Assembly: GCA_016713525.1 (NCBI GenBank)
Contig: JADJOZ010000033.1
Location: forward strand, 310,001-374,000
DNA: 64,000 nt
Reading direction: 5' to 3'
Origin: Bacteroidota bacterium
Lineage (GTDB): Bacteria; Bacteroidota; Bacteroidia; AKYH767-A; OLB10
Below are positions 18,744 to 28,243 of this stretch, in pieces (position 1 is the stretch's first letter; every line of letters begins with the position of its first letter). The notes under the pieces are model-generated. The model was not told where the DNA came from, searched no databases, and saw only the letters and a program-made list of their open reading frames with translations. The position numbers and the translations under genes were made by a program.

Positions 18744-19829
18744 ATGAAAGTTGGGCTCATTATACTTCTTATTTTACATGCCTTCATCCATTTTGCAGGT
18801 TTTGCCAAAGCATTTGAGTTGAAAGAATTTAAAGAACTTGCTTTGCCAATTTCTAAACCTTGGGGATTGGTTTGGTTATTAGCAGGAATTTTATTCTTAG
18901 TGTATGCTCTTGCTTTTGGTTTCAATTACCATTTTGCTTGGTTAATAGGGTTTTTAGCTATCATGACTTCTCAGCTCCTGATTTTTTACTTTTGGAAAGA
19001 TGCCCGTTTTGGAACATTGTTGAATGTGGTTTTATTTAGTGTTGTGATTTGCGCATTTGGTGAATTTATATTTGAAAGAAGAGTATCTGCAAATACTGAC
19101 ACGATACTTAAGAACTCCGCATCAAATTCAAGTACCATAAATATGGAACAGAGCCTTCCATCATTTCCGGAACCTGTACGAAAGTGGATTGTAAAATGTG
19201 GTGCGTTAAAGAAACAGGATATACGTTTTGGAAGAATAACACAACACGCTTTCATGAAGTTGAAACCGGATCAGGATGATTGGTATGAAGCAACTGCAGT
19301 TCAATATACGAGCATCAACGATCCTGCATTTATCTGGACCGTAAATATGAAATTGAATTCATTGCTTTGGTTCCGGGGATGTGATAAATACATGAACGGC
19401 GAAGGAAGTATGATGATAAAGGCAAATGCACTTATTCCGGTTGTAAATTCTCACGGCGATAAGTTGAATGAAGGAACTATTCAACGTTTTCTTGGCGAGA
19501 TGGTTTGGTTCCCTACACTGGCAGGGAGCCCTTACGTTACGTGGCAGGCAATCGACAGCTTAACGGCACAAGCAACAATGACTTTTAAAGGAGTTACTGG
19601 AAGCGGCACTTTTTATTTTAATCAAACTGGTGACTTTGTGAAGTTTGTGGCAATGCGATACAAAGATGCCGATAAGGATTCCAAACGCTTCCCATGGGTG
19701 CTGACAGTTAATAGTTATAAAGAGTTTGAAGGAATTCGAATACCATCCGATATGAATGCCATGTGGAAACTTGATTCAGGTGATTTTACCTGGCTGAAGT
19801 TGGTGATTGAGGATGTGAAGTATCAGTAG
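18744..19829 (+). CDS. DUF6544-like membrane protein
   Basis: About 361 aa from the ATG at 18744 (MKVGLIILLILHAFIHFAG); an upstream ATG at 18717 seems less likely. Four hydrophobic segments in the first ~115 residues (about 2-22, 36-58, 62-82, 90-110) form a small membrane domain. The C-terminal soluble domain (about 140-361) carries the conserved LPSFPEPVRKWIVKCG, TFKGVTGSGTFYF and VTVNSYKEFEGIRIPS-type segments of DUF6544/DUF6920 proteins. Function unknown. A degraded copy of the part around residues 220-310 lies 2 kb downstream (21584-21838). Confidence 0.75.
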   Translation: MKVGLIILLILHAFIHFAGFAKAFELKEFKELALPISKPWGLVWLLAGILFLVYALAFGFNYHFAWLIGFLAIMTSQLLIFYFWKDARFGTLLNVVLFSVVICAFGEFIFERRVSANTDTILKNSASNSSTINMEQSLPSFPEPVRKWIVKCGALKKQDIRFGRITQHAFMKLKPDQDDWYEATAVQYTSINDPAFIWTVNMKLNSLLWFRGCDKYMNGEGSMMIKANALIPVVNSHGDKLNEGTIQRFLGEMVWFPTLAGSPYVTWQAIDSLTAQATMTFKGVTGSGTFYFNQTGDFVKFVAMRYKDADKDSKRFPWVLTVNSYKEFEGIRIPSDMNAMWKLDSGDFTWLKLVIEDVKYQ

Positions 19830-19999
19830 GTCGTTTTGAATCCATGATTTTATTTATTAGATTCTAATCAAACGGATTGTCTGTTGATCAAATGGTGTTA
19901 GATAGCCACTTGATAAACTAGTTGTTCGTTCGATTATTATTATTCATGTTTAGTTTATAGATATATTATCCTTGTGCTGTAAATCTAAAACTTAAATCC

Positions 20000-21514
20000 A
20001 TGAAAAATGTAACTTTATTCAAGTGTATTTTAATTGTAGTAATTACTTTACTAAGTAGTGCACTCTCAGCACAGTGGTCACTCACAGGAAATTCAGGAAC
20101 TACACCTGGTACAAACTTTATAGGTACAACAGATTCTAAAGAGCTAAAATTTAAAACCAGCAATGCTGAACGAATGCACATTGGAGCTGATGGATTTGTT
20201 GGCATTGGCACAACAACTTCTATTAATGGATCAAGATTCGGTCTTTCAGTGAGCAGTGTTTTTTCTAATGCCGGAATGTATATCAATTCAAATTCACAAA
20301 CAATATTTGGGGTTACTTATACTACCAAACCAACCTATGGTTATGCAATTAATGGTATTTCGAAAGGTTATCATTGTCTTGATAATGGCAACTGGAAATT
20401 GAATCTTAATGGTGCCGATAAGCTTCTTGTAAAAGAAAATGGAGATGTAGGAATTGGTATTTCTAATCCGACCCAACGACTCGATGTTGATGGAGGTGGA
20501 AAGTTTGCAGGATCATTGACAGCTTCTGGAGCAATCAGTGGGGCATCCGGATCATTTGGGGGACTGTATGCTGATGGGTATGTTACTTTTGATGGAACTT
20601 ATCCGCAAAAGTTTACAGTAAATATGGAATCAAGAATTAATGAATCTCTATATGTTGATGGGTTATTAACCGGTGAGCAAATTCATGGATTCACAAATAA
20701 CTCAGGCCCTGGCGTTACGGGCAAAGCAGTATATAATCACCCAACATTATCCAGCATGGGTGTTTTTGGAAGCAATAATTCCAGTCCTAATGCATATGGT
20801 GTTGTGTGTCAGGGTTCGGGATATTATACAGGTAACTGGTTTCAGTTATCCGATCGCAAGTTGAAAAAAGATGTTCAGCCAATTCAAAATGCAATTTCAA
20901 GAATTATGCAATTGAAACCTAAATCCTATAATTATGAAATTGATACCTATACTGGATATGGGTTGCCTGAAGGTAAACAACTTGGATTCATTGCACAGGA
21001 AGTTAAAGAGGTTTTTCCTGAATTGACTAAGGAAACGATTCATCATAAAGACCCTTCAAATTCTGAAGGAGATAAAATTGATGTTACTATGGTAAATTAC
21101 ATAGGATTAATCCCCGTGCTTACCAGTGCTATACAAGAACAGGAGGTAAAGATTAATGAACAGAATGGTATGTTGAAAGAACAGCTTGAGCGAATTGAAA
21201 AACTGGAACAACTTTTAGGAATTAATCAGGATAATGAGGATAAGGTTTCTGACATGACAAAGACATCTGATAACAAAATACAGAATTGCATTCCAAATCC
21301 AACTTCTGGTGCAACAGAAATTCAGTTTAATACCGATTTAAAAGCTGAAACGGTGGTCCTGAATGTGATTGATATGCAAGGCCAAACAATTGTATCGGTG
21401 CCCATCGTTATTAAAGGAGAATCTACCGAAACGGTTCAATTAGGTGCCTACGCTGCTGGAATTTATACAATTGAATTATATGTTGATGGAATCAAATGCG
21501 ACACGAAAAAGTAG
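20000..21514 (+). CDS. Secreted protein with S74 chaperone-type domain and T9SS sorting domain
   Basis: 504 aa. Signal peptide MKNVTLFKCILIVVITLLSSALSA. The first ~280 residues are Gly/Ser/Asn-rich repeats like those of tail-fibre-type adhesins (GADGFVGIGTTTS, ENGDVGIGISNPTQRLDVDG). Residues about 290-400 form a peptidase_S74/intramolecular-chaperone domain: SDRKLKKDVQPIQNAI, LGFIAQEVKEVFPEL, VNYIGLIPVLTSAIQEQ and a following coiled coil. A T9SS sorting domain ends the protein (about 425-504; CIPNPTSGATEI, AAGIYTIELYVDG). In phages the S74 domain trimerises the fibre and cleaves itself; here it probably trimerises a surface fibre. Followed by a strong terminator. Confidence 0.87.
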   Translation: MKNVTLFKCILIVVITLLSSALSAQWSLTGNSGTTPGTNFIGTTDSKELKFKTSNAERMHIGADGFVGIGTTTSINGSRFGLSVSSVFSNAGMYINSNSQTIFGVTYTTKPTYGYAINGISKGYHCLDNGNWKLNLNGADKLLVKENGDVGIGISNPTQRLDVDGGGKFAGSLTASGAISGASGSFGGLYADGYVTFDGTYPQKFTVNMESRINESLYVDGLLTGEQIHGFTNNSGPGVTGKAVYNHPTLSSMGVFGSNNSSPNAYGVVCQGSGYYTGNWFQLSDRKLKKDVQPIQNAISRIMQLKPKSYNYEIDTYTGYGLPEGKQLGFIAQEVKEVFPELTKETIHHKDPSNSEGDKIDVTMVNYIGLIPVLTSAIQEQEVKINEQNGMLKEQLERIEKLEQLLGINQDNEDKVSDMTKTSDNKIQNCIPNPTSGATEIQFNTDLKAETVVLNVIDMQGQTIVSVPIVIKGESTETVQLGAYAAGIYTIELYVDGIKCDTKK

Positions 21515-21542
21515 TTAAAATTAAGTAGTTGTATTATTGAAT

Positions 21543-21579
21543 AACGGCTTCATTGTTTCCCGCAATGAAGCCGTTTTTT
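21543..21579 (+). terminator. Intrinsic terminator of the S74/T9SS gene
   Basis: Thirteen-bp perfect stem AACGGCTTCATTG (21543-21555) / CAATGAAGCCGTT (21563-21575), 7-nt loop, followed by a T-run to 21579. It lies 28 bp after the stop codon. Confidence 0.92.
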
Positions 21580-21583
21580 CATT

Positions 21584-21838
21584 CTATGATAATGGCATTT
21601 CATGCCCAAAGTACTTTCTGACGGTCAAGCTGACAAATTAAATAAAGGAACTGTTAAGCGTTATCCTGGTGTGATGGGTTGGTTCCCTTCACTTGCATGG
21701 AGCCCCAATATATCCAGGCAGGGAATCGACACATTGACGGACAAAGCTACAATGACTTATAAGTGAATAATCGGCAGCGGTACCTTTTACTTTAATCAGG
21801 AAGGTGACTTTGTGAAGTTCGTGGCTTTGCGTGAACAG
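21584..21838 (+). pseudogene. Decayed fragment of a DUF6544-like gene
   Basis: From 21602, 79 codons can be read that align with an internal part of the intact gene at 18744. For example, KLNKGTVKRYPGVMGWFPSL matches KLNEGTIQRFLGEMVWFPTL, and IGSGTFYFNQEGDFVKFVAL matches VTGSGTFYFNQTGDFVKFVAM. There is an in-frame TGA where the intact copy has GGA (Gly). At DNA level similarity starts at about 21584, with a frame change near 21600. No 5' or 3' end of the gene is present. It lies directly after a terminator and before the PIG-L gene. Confidence 0.88.
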
Positions 21839-21926
21839 TCAAATTGAAACTCCAAATATTTTGCTTCGTTGTGAAAAATTGAATTCTGAAATTGGTTTCT
21901 TGGAAATTATTACTATTTTTGTTAGC

Positions 21927-22709
21927 ATGAGAATAATATTATTATCACTGAGCCTGGTTTTATTGATATCTGGACTTCCGGTATCTGTGTTTTGTCAGCC
22001 AAAAACCATTCTGGCCATATTTGCTCACCCTGACGACGAAAATATTATTGGTCACGTATTAGCAAAATACGCTCGTTCAGGTCACAAAGTGCAGGTTCTG
22101 ATTGCTACTGATGGCAAAGAAGGAACACGGGTAACATCTATTCCTGCAGGTGATTCACTGGGTGCTATTCGGCGGCAAGAAAGCATTTGTGCATGTGAAG
22201 CATTAGGGATTTTACCTCCGGTTTTTCTTCATTTGGATCGGTTGGATACTAAAATTGGAGTTCGAAAGTATTTAAATTGCAGAAAGCAATTGCTTGACGA
22301 AGTTAAAAAACATATCGAGTTACTTCAGCCGGATGTACTGATCACTTTCGGCCCCGATGGTGAATATGGACATTCTGAGCACATAGTTACAAGTGCAGTA
22401 GTGCAGGAAGTATTGCTACGAGAAGGCTGGGTTGAAAAATATCCGCTCTTTTTTCCTGCATTCACGAAGTCCGAAGTCAATAATGATGATGATATTAGCT
22501 TTGTGGATGAAAAGTATTTGAATCTGAAAGTCAAGTATTCGGATGATGATGAAATGAAAATGTTTAAAGCAGCTAAGTGCTACCTAACCCAATTTACTGA
22601 AAGTGAAATTCAGGAATTAATTACTGACGAAACGACTGATAAATTAAATATCATGTACTTCAGACAATTTATTGTAACTACCGGAAATCGCACTGATTTT
22701 TGGGAATGA
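21927..22709 (+). CDS. PIG-L/LmbE family deacetylase, secreted
   Basis: About 260 aa from the ATG at 21927, which begins a signal peptide (MRIILLSLSLVLLISGLPVSVFC). An upstream ATG at 21831 lies in the decayed DUF6544 fragment and is rejected. The zinc/active-site motif AHPDDE (about residues 33-38) and the second zinc His in GPDGEYGHSEHI are present. Family members remove N-acetyl groups from GlcNAc-type substrates. Export suggests action on periplasmic or environmental amino sugars. Substrate not determined. Next gene is 121 bp downstream on the same strand. Confidence 0.88.
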   Translation: MRIILLSLSLVLLISGLPVSVFCQPKTILAIFAHPDDENIIGHVLAKYARSGHKVQVLIATDGKEGTRVTSIPAGDSLGAIRRQESICACEALGILPPVFLHLDRLDTKIGVRKYLNCRKQLLDEVKKHIELLQPDVLITFGPDGEYGHSEHIVTSAVVQEVLLREGWVEKYPLFFPAFTKSEVNNDDDISFVDEKYLNLKVKYSDDDEMKMFKAAKCYLTQFTESEIQELITDETTDKLNIMYFRQFIVTTGNRTDFWE

Positions 22710-22830
22710 GTAGTGATATTTGTAAGTTGCTTTTAACTACATTTGCATTTGTAAATGTGTCAGGAACTACTGAAGCACCTATTGCTGGTTCAACACAGTT
22801 GACATGACTTAAACACTTCATTTAACCATC

Positions 22831-24300
22831 ATGAAATTCTTACTGCAACTACTAGTTTTAATGCTTCTGGGTTTACCGGGATTTACACAATCACAATCAG
22901 GGGCCAATCAGGATCAGAATTTGAATCTGAGATTAGAGAATTATCTCACAGATATGGAAAAGGCCGGATTGACCGGTTCCGTATTAATCAGTCTCCCGGA
23001 TGGAAGTATCATTTCAAGAGGTTGCGGATTCAGAAATCTCGAGACCAATCAACCAAATGATGCAGCTACTGTTTTTGATATTGGTTCACTTACAAAACAA
23101 TTTACTGCCACAGCAATACTAAAGCTTGAAATGGCAGGAAAGCTCTCCGTGGATGACGCCATTACAAAGTATTTTGAAATGGTACCGGAAGATAAAAAAA
23201 TTATTACTATTCACGATTTACTGCGACATCAATCAGGATTTATCAGTAACATAGGCAAAGACTATGAAAAAATTGATAAACCTGATTTTTTAAGTAAGTT
23301 GTTTAGTACTAAACTAAAATTTAAGCCAGGGGATGATTTTTCTTATTCTAATATCGGATACACACTGTTGGCACTTGTTATTGAAAAGGTATCCGGACAA
23401 ACATATGAAACACATCTTTATGAAAACCTCTGGCATCCTGCTAAAATGCAAAATACCGGGTATTCCAGACCTGCATTTGATGCAGACCGAATAGCTATTG
23501 GTTATGATCAACTGAATGTTACCTGGGGACGCCCTACTGAAAAAGAATGGGATGGTAGTGCACCTTATTTGCATTTGCTTGGTAATGGAGGTATTTTATC
23601 TACAACAGAAGATATGTATAAATGGAGCCAGGCATTACAAACAAATATTATACTTAACGAAGATGTTACTAAGAAGCTATTTTCGCCTAAGTTAAGATCA
23701 GGTGAAACAGAGAACTCCTATTACGCATATGGCTGGGATGTATCCCGGACAAACAGCAATACTATCCGATATGGTCATAGTGGGTATAATCGGATCTTTT
23801 ATGCAGACTTAATGATTTATCCTGTTGAAAAAGTAGTTTTAATATGGTTGTCAAATAAATCTAATGAAGAATTTAATGAATTAAATAAGGAATTGTCCAG
23901 AATCATTTTAAATCCCGATTATGTTCCAATTATTCCTGCAACTGACAATAGTGCTAACCGTGAATTCACTTCCCTGATAATTGAAACTATTAAGTCGAGT
24001 GGACTGAATAAAGCAAGAGAAGTTTATTCCGCTGCTAATGGAAGTCCCGCATTGCTGGAATATGTGATGAGGCAAGAAGGATTTACTCAACTCGATAATA
24101 GTAATCCGAAACTTGCACTTGAAATATTTGAATTGAATGCTATTGCATATCCTGAATCAGCCAAAGCTATTCAGGGACTGGCAGAAGGTTACATGGAAAC
24201 CGGGAAAAATGAGTTAGCACTAAAGTACTTCAAGGAAAGCCTTAGGCTGAATAGTGATAATCCCTTTGTAAATGATATGATTGGGAAGCTGGAAAAGTGA
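22831..24300 (+). CDS. Serine hydrolase of the beta-lactamase/DD-peptidase fold, with C-terminal TPR
   Basis: 489 aa. Signal peptide MKFLLQLLVLMLLGLPGFTQS. Class C-like catalytic set: Ser86-x-x-Lys89 in GSLTKQF, Tyr-Ser-Asn in FSYSNIGYTLL, and a His-Ser-Gly triad in YGHSGYNRIF. The last ~80 residues have TPR-like helices (ALEIFELNAIAYPESAKAIQGLAEGY). Such proteins are esterases, D-aminopeptidases or peptidases; true beta-lactamase activity is not implied. Periplasmic. No frameshift. Confidence 0.9.
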   Translation: MKFLLQLLVLMLLGLPGFTQSQSGANQDQNLNLRLENYLTDMEKAGLTGSVLISLPDGSIISRGCGFRNLETNQPNDAATVFDIGSLTKQFTATAILKLEMAGKLSVDDAITKYFEMVPEDKKIITIHDLLRHQSGFISNIGKDYEKIDKPDFLSKLFSTKLKFKPGDDFSYSNIGYTLLALVIEKVSGQTYETHLYENLWHPAKMQNTGYSRPAFDADRIAIGYDQLNVTWGRPTEKEWDGSAPYLHLLGNGGILSTTEDMYKWSQALQTNIILNEDVTKKLFSPKLRSGETENSYYAYGWDVSRTNSNTIRYGHSGYNRIFYADLMIYPVEKVVLIWLSNKSNEEFNELNKELSRIILNPDYVPIIPATDNSANREFTSLIIETIKSSGLNKAREVYSAANGSPALLEYVMRQEGFTQLDNSNPKLALEIFELNAIAYPESAKAIQGLAEGYMETGKNELALKYFKESLRLNSDNPFVNDMIGKLEK

Positions 24301-24361
24301 GTATATTTATTTGTTGGTGGATTTCCTGACATTCAGATTTTATCAATCGATAGAATAGAAT

Positions 24362-25114
24362 TTATCTGCCATCTTCGTTGAGGAGTGCTGTATTTTTCCT
24401 GATAAATTTTACAACAATGTAACTTATTCCGGTTAATATACAAGCCGTTATCAGGAAGTAATTATAATGGTTTTTATGTTCGATTAATTCACCTGTAATA
24501 TCAAAAGTGCAAAAAATCAGAAACAATGCAAACAAACCATTTTTTTCTTTTTTAATTATTTTTTTCCAGCTGAAATTATATTTTGGACTGGTATAATTTT
24601 TCAAACTTGGAATAAATGCTGGAACGCCTTTGGCCCATTCCATGTAGGAATTACCAAATTTACTTCGTAAAAATTGCTCTTCGGCAAACATGATTCTCTC
24701 ATAATAAATCCAGTAAAACATACAAAAAACCAGAATGAACCCAAAATTACCGGTCAGCATCGCAGGTCCCAGCCACATAAAGAAATTTCCCAGATAGAGT
24801 GGATGCCTTACCAGAGAATAAATTCCAGTGGTATTTAATGTATCCGCAACTTGTTCTTTGACGTTCCTCCCTGATGTATTTTTGGCGCTATAACCAACAG
24901 TGAAAATTCTGATAGCTAACCCTATCAGGCCTACAACGAGGCACCCGAATTCGTAGTAGTCTTCATAGGGTGTTTCCTCCAAAAAGAATGTTTCGGGGTA
25001 AAGTTCAGTTCTGATATATAATATGCAGCCTATCAGCAACATTATCAAAGGTAAAAAACTACGATATTTAAAAAGCCATAATCCTTGTTTTTCGAATTCC
25101 TCCTGAAGGGCCAT
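24362..25114 (-). CDS. ICMT/PEMT-like membrane methyltransferase
   Basis: 250 aa with about five hydrophobic segments. The SAM-binding signature of isoprenylcysteine/phospholipid methyltransferases is present: TTGIYSLVRHPLYLGNFFMW, then EEQFLRSKFGNSYMEW. Integral membrane enzyme that methylates a lipid or prenyl-type substrate; the bacterial substrate is unknown. A lysine-rich loop (WKKIIKKEKNG) precedes two final hydrophobic helices. Convergent with the serine hydrolase (61-bp gap). Confidence 0.83.
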   Translation of the reverse strand: MALQEEFEKQGLWLFKYRSFLPLIMLLIGCILYIRTELYPETFFLEETPYEDYYEFGCLVVGLIGLAIRIFTVGYSAKNTSGRNVKEQVADTLNTTGIYSLVRHPLYLGNFFMWLGPAMLTGNFGFILVFCMFYWIYYERIMFAEEQFLRSKFGNSYMEWAKGVPAFIPSLKNYTSPKYNFSWKKIIKKEKNGLFALFLIFCTFDITGELIEHKNHYNYFLITACILTGISYIVVKFIRKNTALLNEDGR

Positions 25115-25304
25115 AAATAATTATGTTTTGCTGAATTAAATGCTGTAATTTGAAGTAAAACACAATTACCTGAAATTCTCAAGCACAATCAACGAAAGTA
25201 GTCGTATTTCACGAATTCTATACATGACAAAAATCATGTACAGAATTCATGAATTTAATTCGACTGAACTATTTTTAAGGGCAGATGAATATTTTATATC
25301 TAAT

Positions 25305-26009
25305 TTAAAATTTCAATGCAACTCCTAATCCGAAATTAAAAGTTGACATGGGTTGATCAAATGATCCTTTTGCAGACTCACCCGAACTGCTTGTTGTTAC
25401 AACGTCGCTAAATTCAGGTTCTGCTCCAACATAATCAATGTTGATCAATAAGTCTGCTTTTTCTGTAATGCCATATTTAAATCCTGCTCCAATCAAATAT
25501 GCGAATGCAGCGCCGTTTCCACTTTCCTGCTTAACCCATTCTGAACCTCCGGGACCATTGAGAGTAACATTTAATTCAGGAGAAGAAGTCGTTTGAACTC
25601 CAATCAATATTTTAGAATTAAAACTAAATCTTTCTGTCAAAGGAAATGAAGCTGTCAATCCGCCTAAAAATCCAACAGTTACCCATCTCCCGCTTTCAAC
25701 AGTGCCTGAAATTCCCACAGGTATAATGGCAGAAAATTCGTCTGCTAATGCTTCTGCATCTGTTCCATTTAACTGCACACGAACCAGACCTTCAGTTCCT
25801 AAAGTTTTATTAAGCTTGTAGTTGAGTGAGAAATCAAAAAGAAATCCCGTTGTTGCAAAACCGGCATTTTCATCACTTGATTTATTGCTGGCAAAATCTC
25901 CCATTGGAGCACTCAAGCCAGCAGATAATCCGATGTGCCCTCTGTCTTGGGAAAATGTTGAAGTAAAAGAAACAATAACAAATGTCACAAGTAGAATTAG
26001 TTTTTTCAT
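25305..26009 (-). CDS. Outer-membrane beta-barrel protein
   Basis: 234 aa. Signal peptide MKKLILLVTFVIVSFTSTFSQ. The remainder is an OmpX/OmpW-like barrel: alternating strands beginning HIGLSAGLSAPMGDFA and ending in FNFGLGVALKF with terminal Phe. Probably eight strands, with an extracellular loop rich in Gly/Ser. Function unknown; such proteins are common small porin-like or adhesion proteins. Single gene. Confidence 0.82.
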   Translation of the reverse strand: MKKLILLVTFVIVSFTSTFSQDRGHIGLSAGLSAPMGDFASNKSSDENAGFATTGFLFDFSLNYKLNKTLGTEGLVRVQLNGTDAEALADEFSAIIPVGISGTVESGRWVTVGFLGGLTASFPLTERFSFNSKILIGVQTTSSPELNVTLNGPGGSEWVKQESGNGAAFAYLIGAGFKYGITEKADLLINIDYVGAEPEFSDVVTTSSSGESAKGSFDQPMSTFNFGLGVALKF

Positions 26010-26365
26010 AAAATAAAAATTTAAGAATCATGCATAACGCATCAGTTCTGCGCTCCGTTTTTTATAATGGGTTCTGGACTCCATTAAAATCATTGTTTGT
26101 GTTAAAAGTATAAGAACGATATTTCTTAAACAAATAAATTATGAAGTGCTAACTTATACTCAATGCAAATAGCTTAAAACCAATTTAATATGAATGCACT
26201 CTAAGATTTAATAAACACAAATTCTGTTTTTAAGGCTGAAGGGGGGGCGCATTTCCTTTCGGATGGTTTGGCACTTCATAAAACAGAGCTATGTAAAAGA
26301 AATCAGGAATTGCCATGTTTGAACATTATGAAAAGGGATATAATTTGATAAACAATTTTTGCAAA
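26010..26365. other. Intergenic region without recognised elements
   Basis: 356 bp, AT-rich. Contains a run of seven G at about 26241-26247 and no open frame, RNA gene or terminator that I can support. Confidence 0.6.
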
Positions 26366-27985
26366 TTATTTATCAATTATGATTTTAAAATTAGCCAAAT
26401 CATTCGCACTACGCGCAGTTAGGATATATAACCCTTTTGGTACATCCAGATTAAAAAATGTTCTGAAGCCGGAGGTTTCTGTTTCTGAAATTAATTCGCC
26501 AAGAACATTATATACCGAAAAAACATATTTATCAAACCTATGGTCTAAATAAAATGATCCATTAGAGGGATTAGGAAAGGCAATTAGATTTTCATTGGAA
26601 GAAACATCATTCAAACCTGTGGCGAAACTTAATTTTGCAACAAACAAATCTACATCTCCGGAGTTAGATATGGTAGTTGATCCAAAGGTTAAAGACGAAC
26701 TTTGATAGTAGCCAACGATGCAAACATTTCCGATGCTATCAACTGCTATATTAAACCCTGCATCAAAAGTGGAGCCGGTTGCACTCTTACTGAAAAGAAA
26801 ATTTCCAGATGAATCAACTTTGGCAACAAAAAGATCTGCTCCACCTGAATTGGTTAATGAAGAGGTTCCAAAGTTTATAACGGGACATGTAAAAGAGCCG
26901 GTAATGTATGCATTGCCATAGTTGTCTATTGCAATTGCTCTAGCTCCTTCGAGGCCTTGACCGCCTGCACTTTTTGCCCAAAGAACGTTCCCGGATGAAT
27001 CGAGTTTTGCAACATAAATATCATATGGACTGATACCCATTCCACCGTTTGTAAGAGTTATTGGTCCGAAATTTATTACCGGACTGGAAAAGTTGCCTGT
27101 GAGATAGAAATTGTTATTTCCATCAAGTACAATGCTTGCACCTGAGTCGGCTATTGTACCGCCTATACTCTTTGCCCAGATTGCGTTGCCATTTTGATCA
27201 TATTTTCCAGTAAATATATTTGTGACTCCCGAATTGGTAAGTATGGTGGTCCCAAAGGTCATAGTTGGACTCGCATAGTAACCTGTCAGATATGTTGTAC
27301 CATTTTCATCGCTGTCAATATTTGTGCTGTAATCATCTCCGATGCCACCAGCACTTTTAGCCCAGACAACATTCCCACTGATATCATGTTTCACCGTAAA
27401 AATATCGATGTTTCCTACACTAGTAAGTGTTGTTGTTCCAAATGTTGCAATTCCTATATATGTTCCAGTAACATAAATGTTACCAGCCCCATCCATAGCT
27501 AGGTCATTACCTTCTTCATTATTTGCCCCTCCAATACTTTTAGCCCATATTTCATTTCCGTTCTCATCAAGTTTCGCAATGAATAAATCTCTCAGTAAAA
27601 TATTATTCAACTGAGTTGTTCCAAATGAAATGGAACTGCTGGCGAAGTAACCGGTTAAATATATATTGCCAATTGAATCAGTTATTATACTATTGCAAAT
27701 TTCCTTGTTGGTTCCTCCAACACTTTTTGCCCAAATCACATTTCCAGCCGGATCATATTTTACAATAAAAATATCCTCAAGACCAGCATTAGTAAGTATG
27801 GTTGATCCAAACGTAATTGTCGAACTTCTAAAATCTCCCGTAACATAAATATTTCCACTACGATCAATGGCAATTCCGTTTCCTTTATCTACATTGGAAC
27901 TTCCGCTACTTTTAGCCCAATCCCAGGTTTGGCCGTTTAATACATTTGGCAAACAAAAAATTAAAATAAATAGTGCTTGTTTCAT
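26366..27985 (-). CDS. SBBP beta-propeller-repeat protein with T9SS sorting domain
   Basis: 539 aa. Signal peptide MKQALFILIFCLPNVLNG. About eight repeats of ~52 residues follow (about 22-450), each with the pattern GNIYVTGxF...FGxxxLTN...DIFxxKxDxxGNxxWAKSxGG, the SBBP beta-propeller repeat. The end (about 460-539) is a type A T9SS sorting domain (IAFPNPSNGSFYL, VFSVYNVLGELI, VPKGLYILTARS). Expected at the cell surface as a multi-bladed propeller. Repeat identity is also high at DNA level, which makes the gene prone to copy-number change. No frame disruption. Confidence 0.9.
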   Translation of the reverse strand: MKQALFILIFCLPNVLNGQTWDWAKSSGSSNVDKGNGIAIDRSGNIYVTGDFRSSTITFGSTILTNAGLEDIFIVKYDPAGNVIWAKSVGGTNKEICNSIITDSIGNIYLTGYFASSSISFGTTQLNNILLRDLFIAKLDENGNEIWAKSIGGANNEEGNDLAMDGAGNIYVTGTYIGIATFGTTTLTSVGNIDIFTVKHDISGNVVWAKSAGGIGDDYSTNIDSDENGTTYLTGYYASPTMTFGTTILTNSGVTNIFTGKYDQNGNAIWAKSIGGTIADSGASIVLDGNNNFYLTGNFSSPVINFGPITLTNGGMGISPYDIYVAKLDSSGNVLWAKSAGGQGLEGARAIAIDNYGNAYITGSFTCPVINFGTSSLTNSGGADLFVAKVDSSGNFLFSKSATGSTFDAGFNIAVDSIGNVCIVGYYQSSSLTFGSTTISNSGDVDLFVAKLSFATGLNDVSSNENLIAFPNPSNGSFYLDHRFDKYVFSVYNVLGELISETETSGFRTFFNLDVPKGLYILTARSANDLANFKIIIDK

Positions 27986-28243
27986 ACTGCTGCTGGTATT
28001 TTAATTAAAAAAATTCTAAATTCAAAAGTAATTAAAATACTATCAAACAAAAAGATAATAAAGTAAAAATTCAGAAAAAATAATTACTTTGATATTATTT
28101 TTGGAATTATTTATAAGCGAGGTTTAAGAAATTGGTTGATTAAATTAAGCATCAAGGGCCTTTTTCATTGTAGAGGTAGGATACATCCTCCTAAAATAGC
28201 TAAATTCAAACCATAATCTGCAATTATCAACATTTGATTTAAC

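Noticed and set aside
21831..21926. Upstream start for the PIG-L gene
   Set aside because: That ATG lies at the end of the decayed DUF6544 fragment and would put 32 residues before a clear signal peptide.
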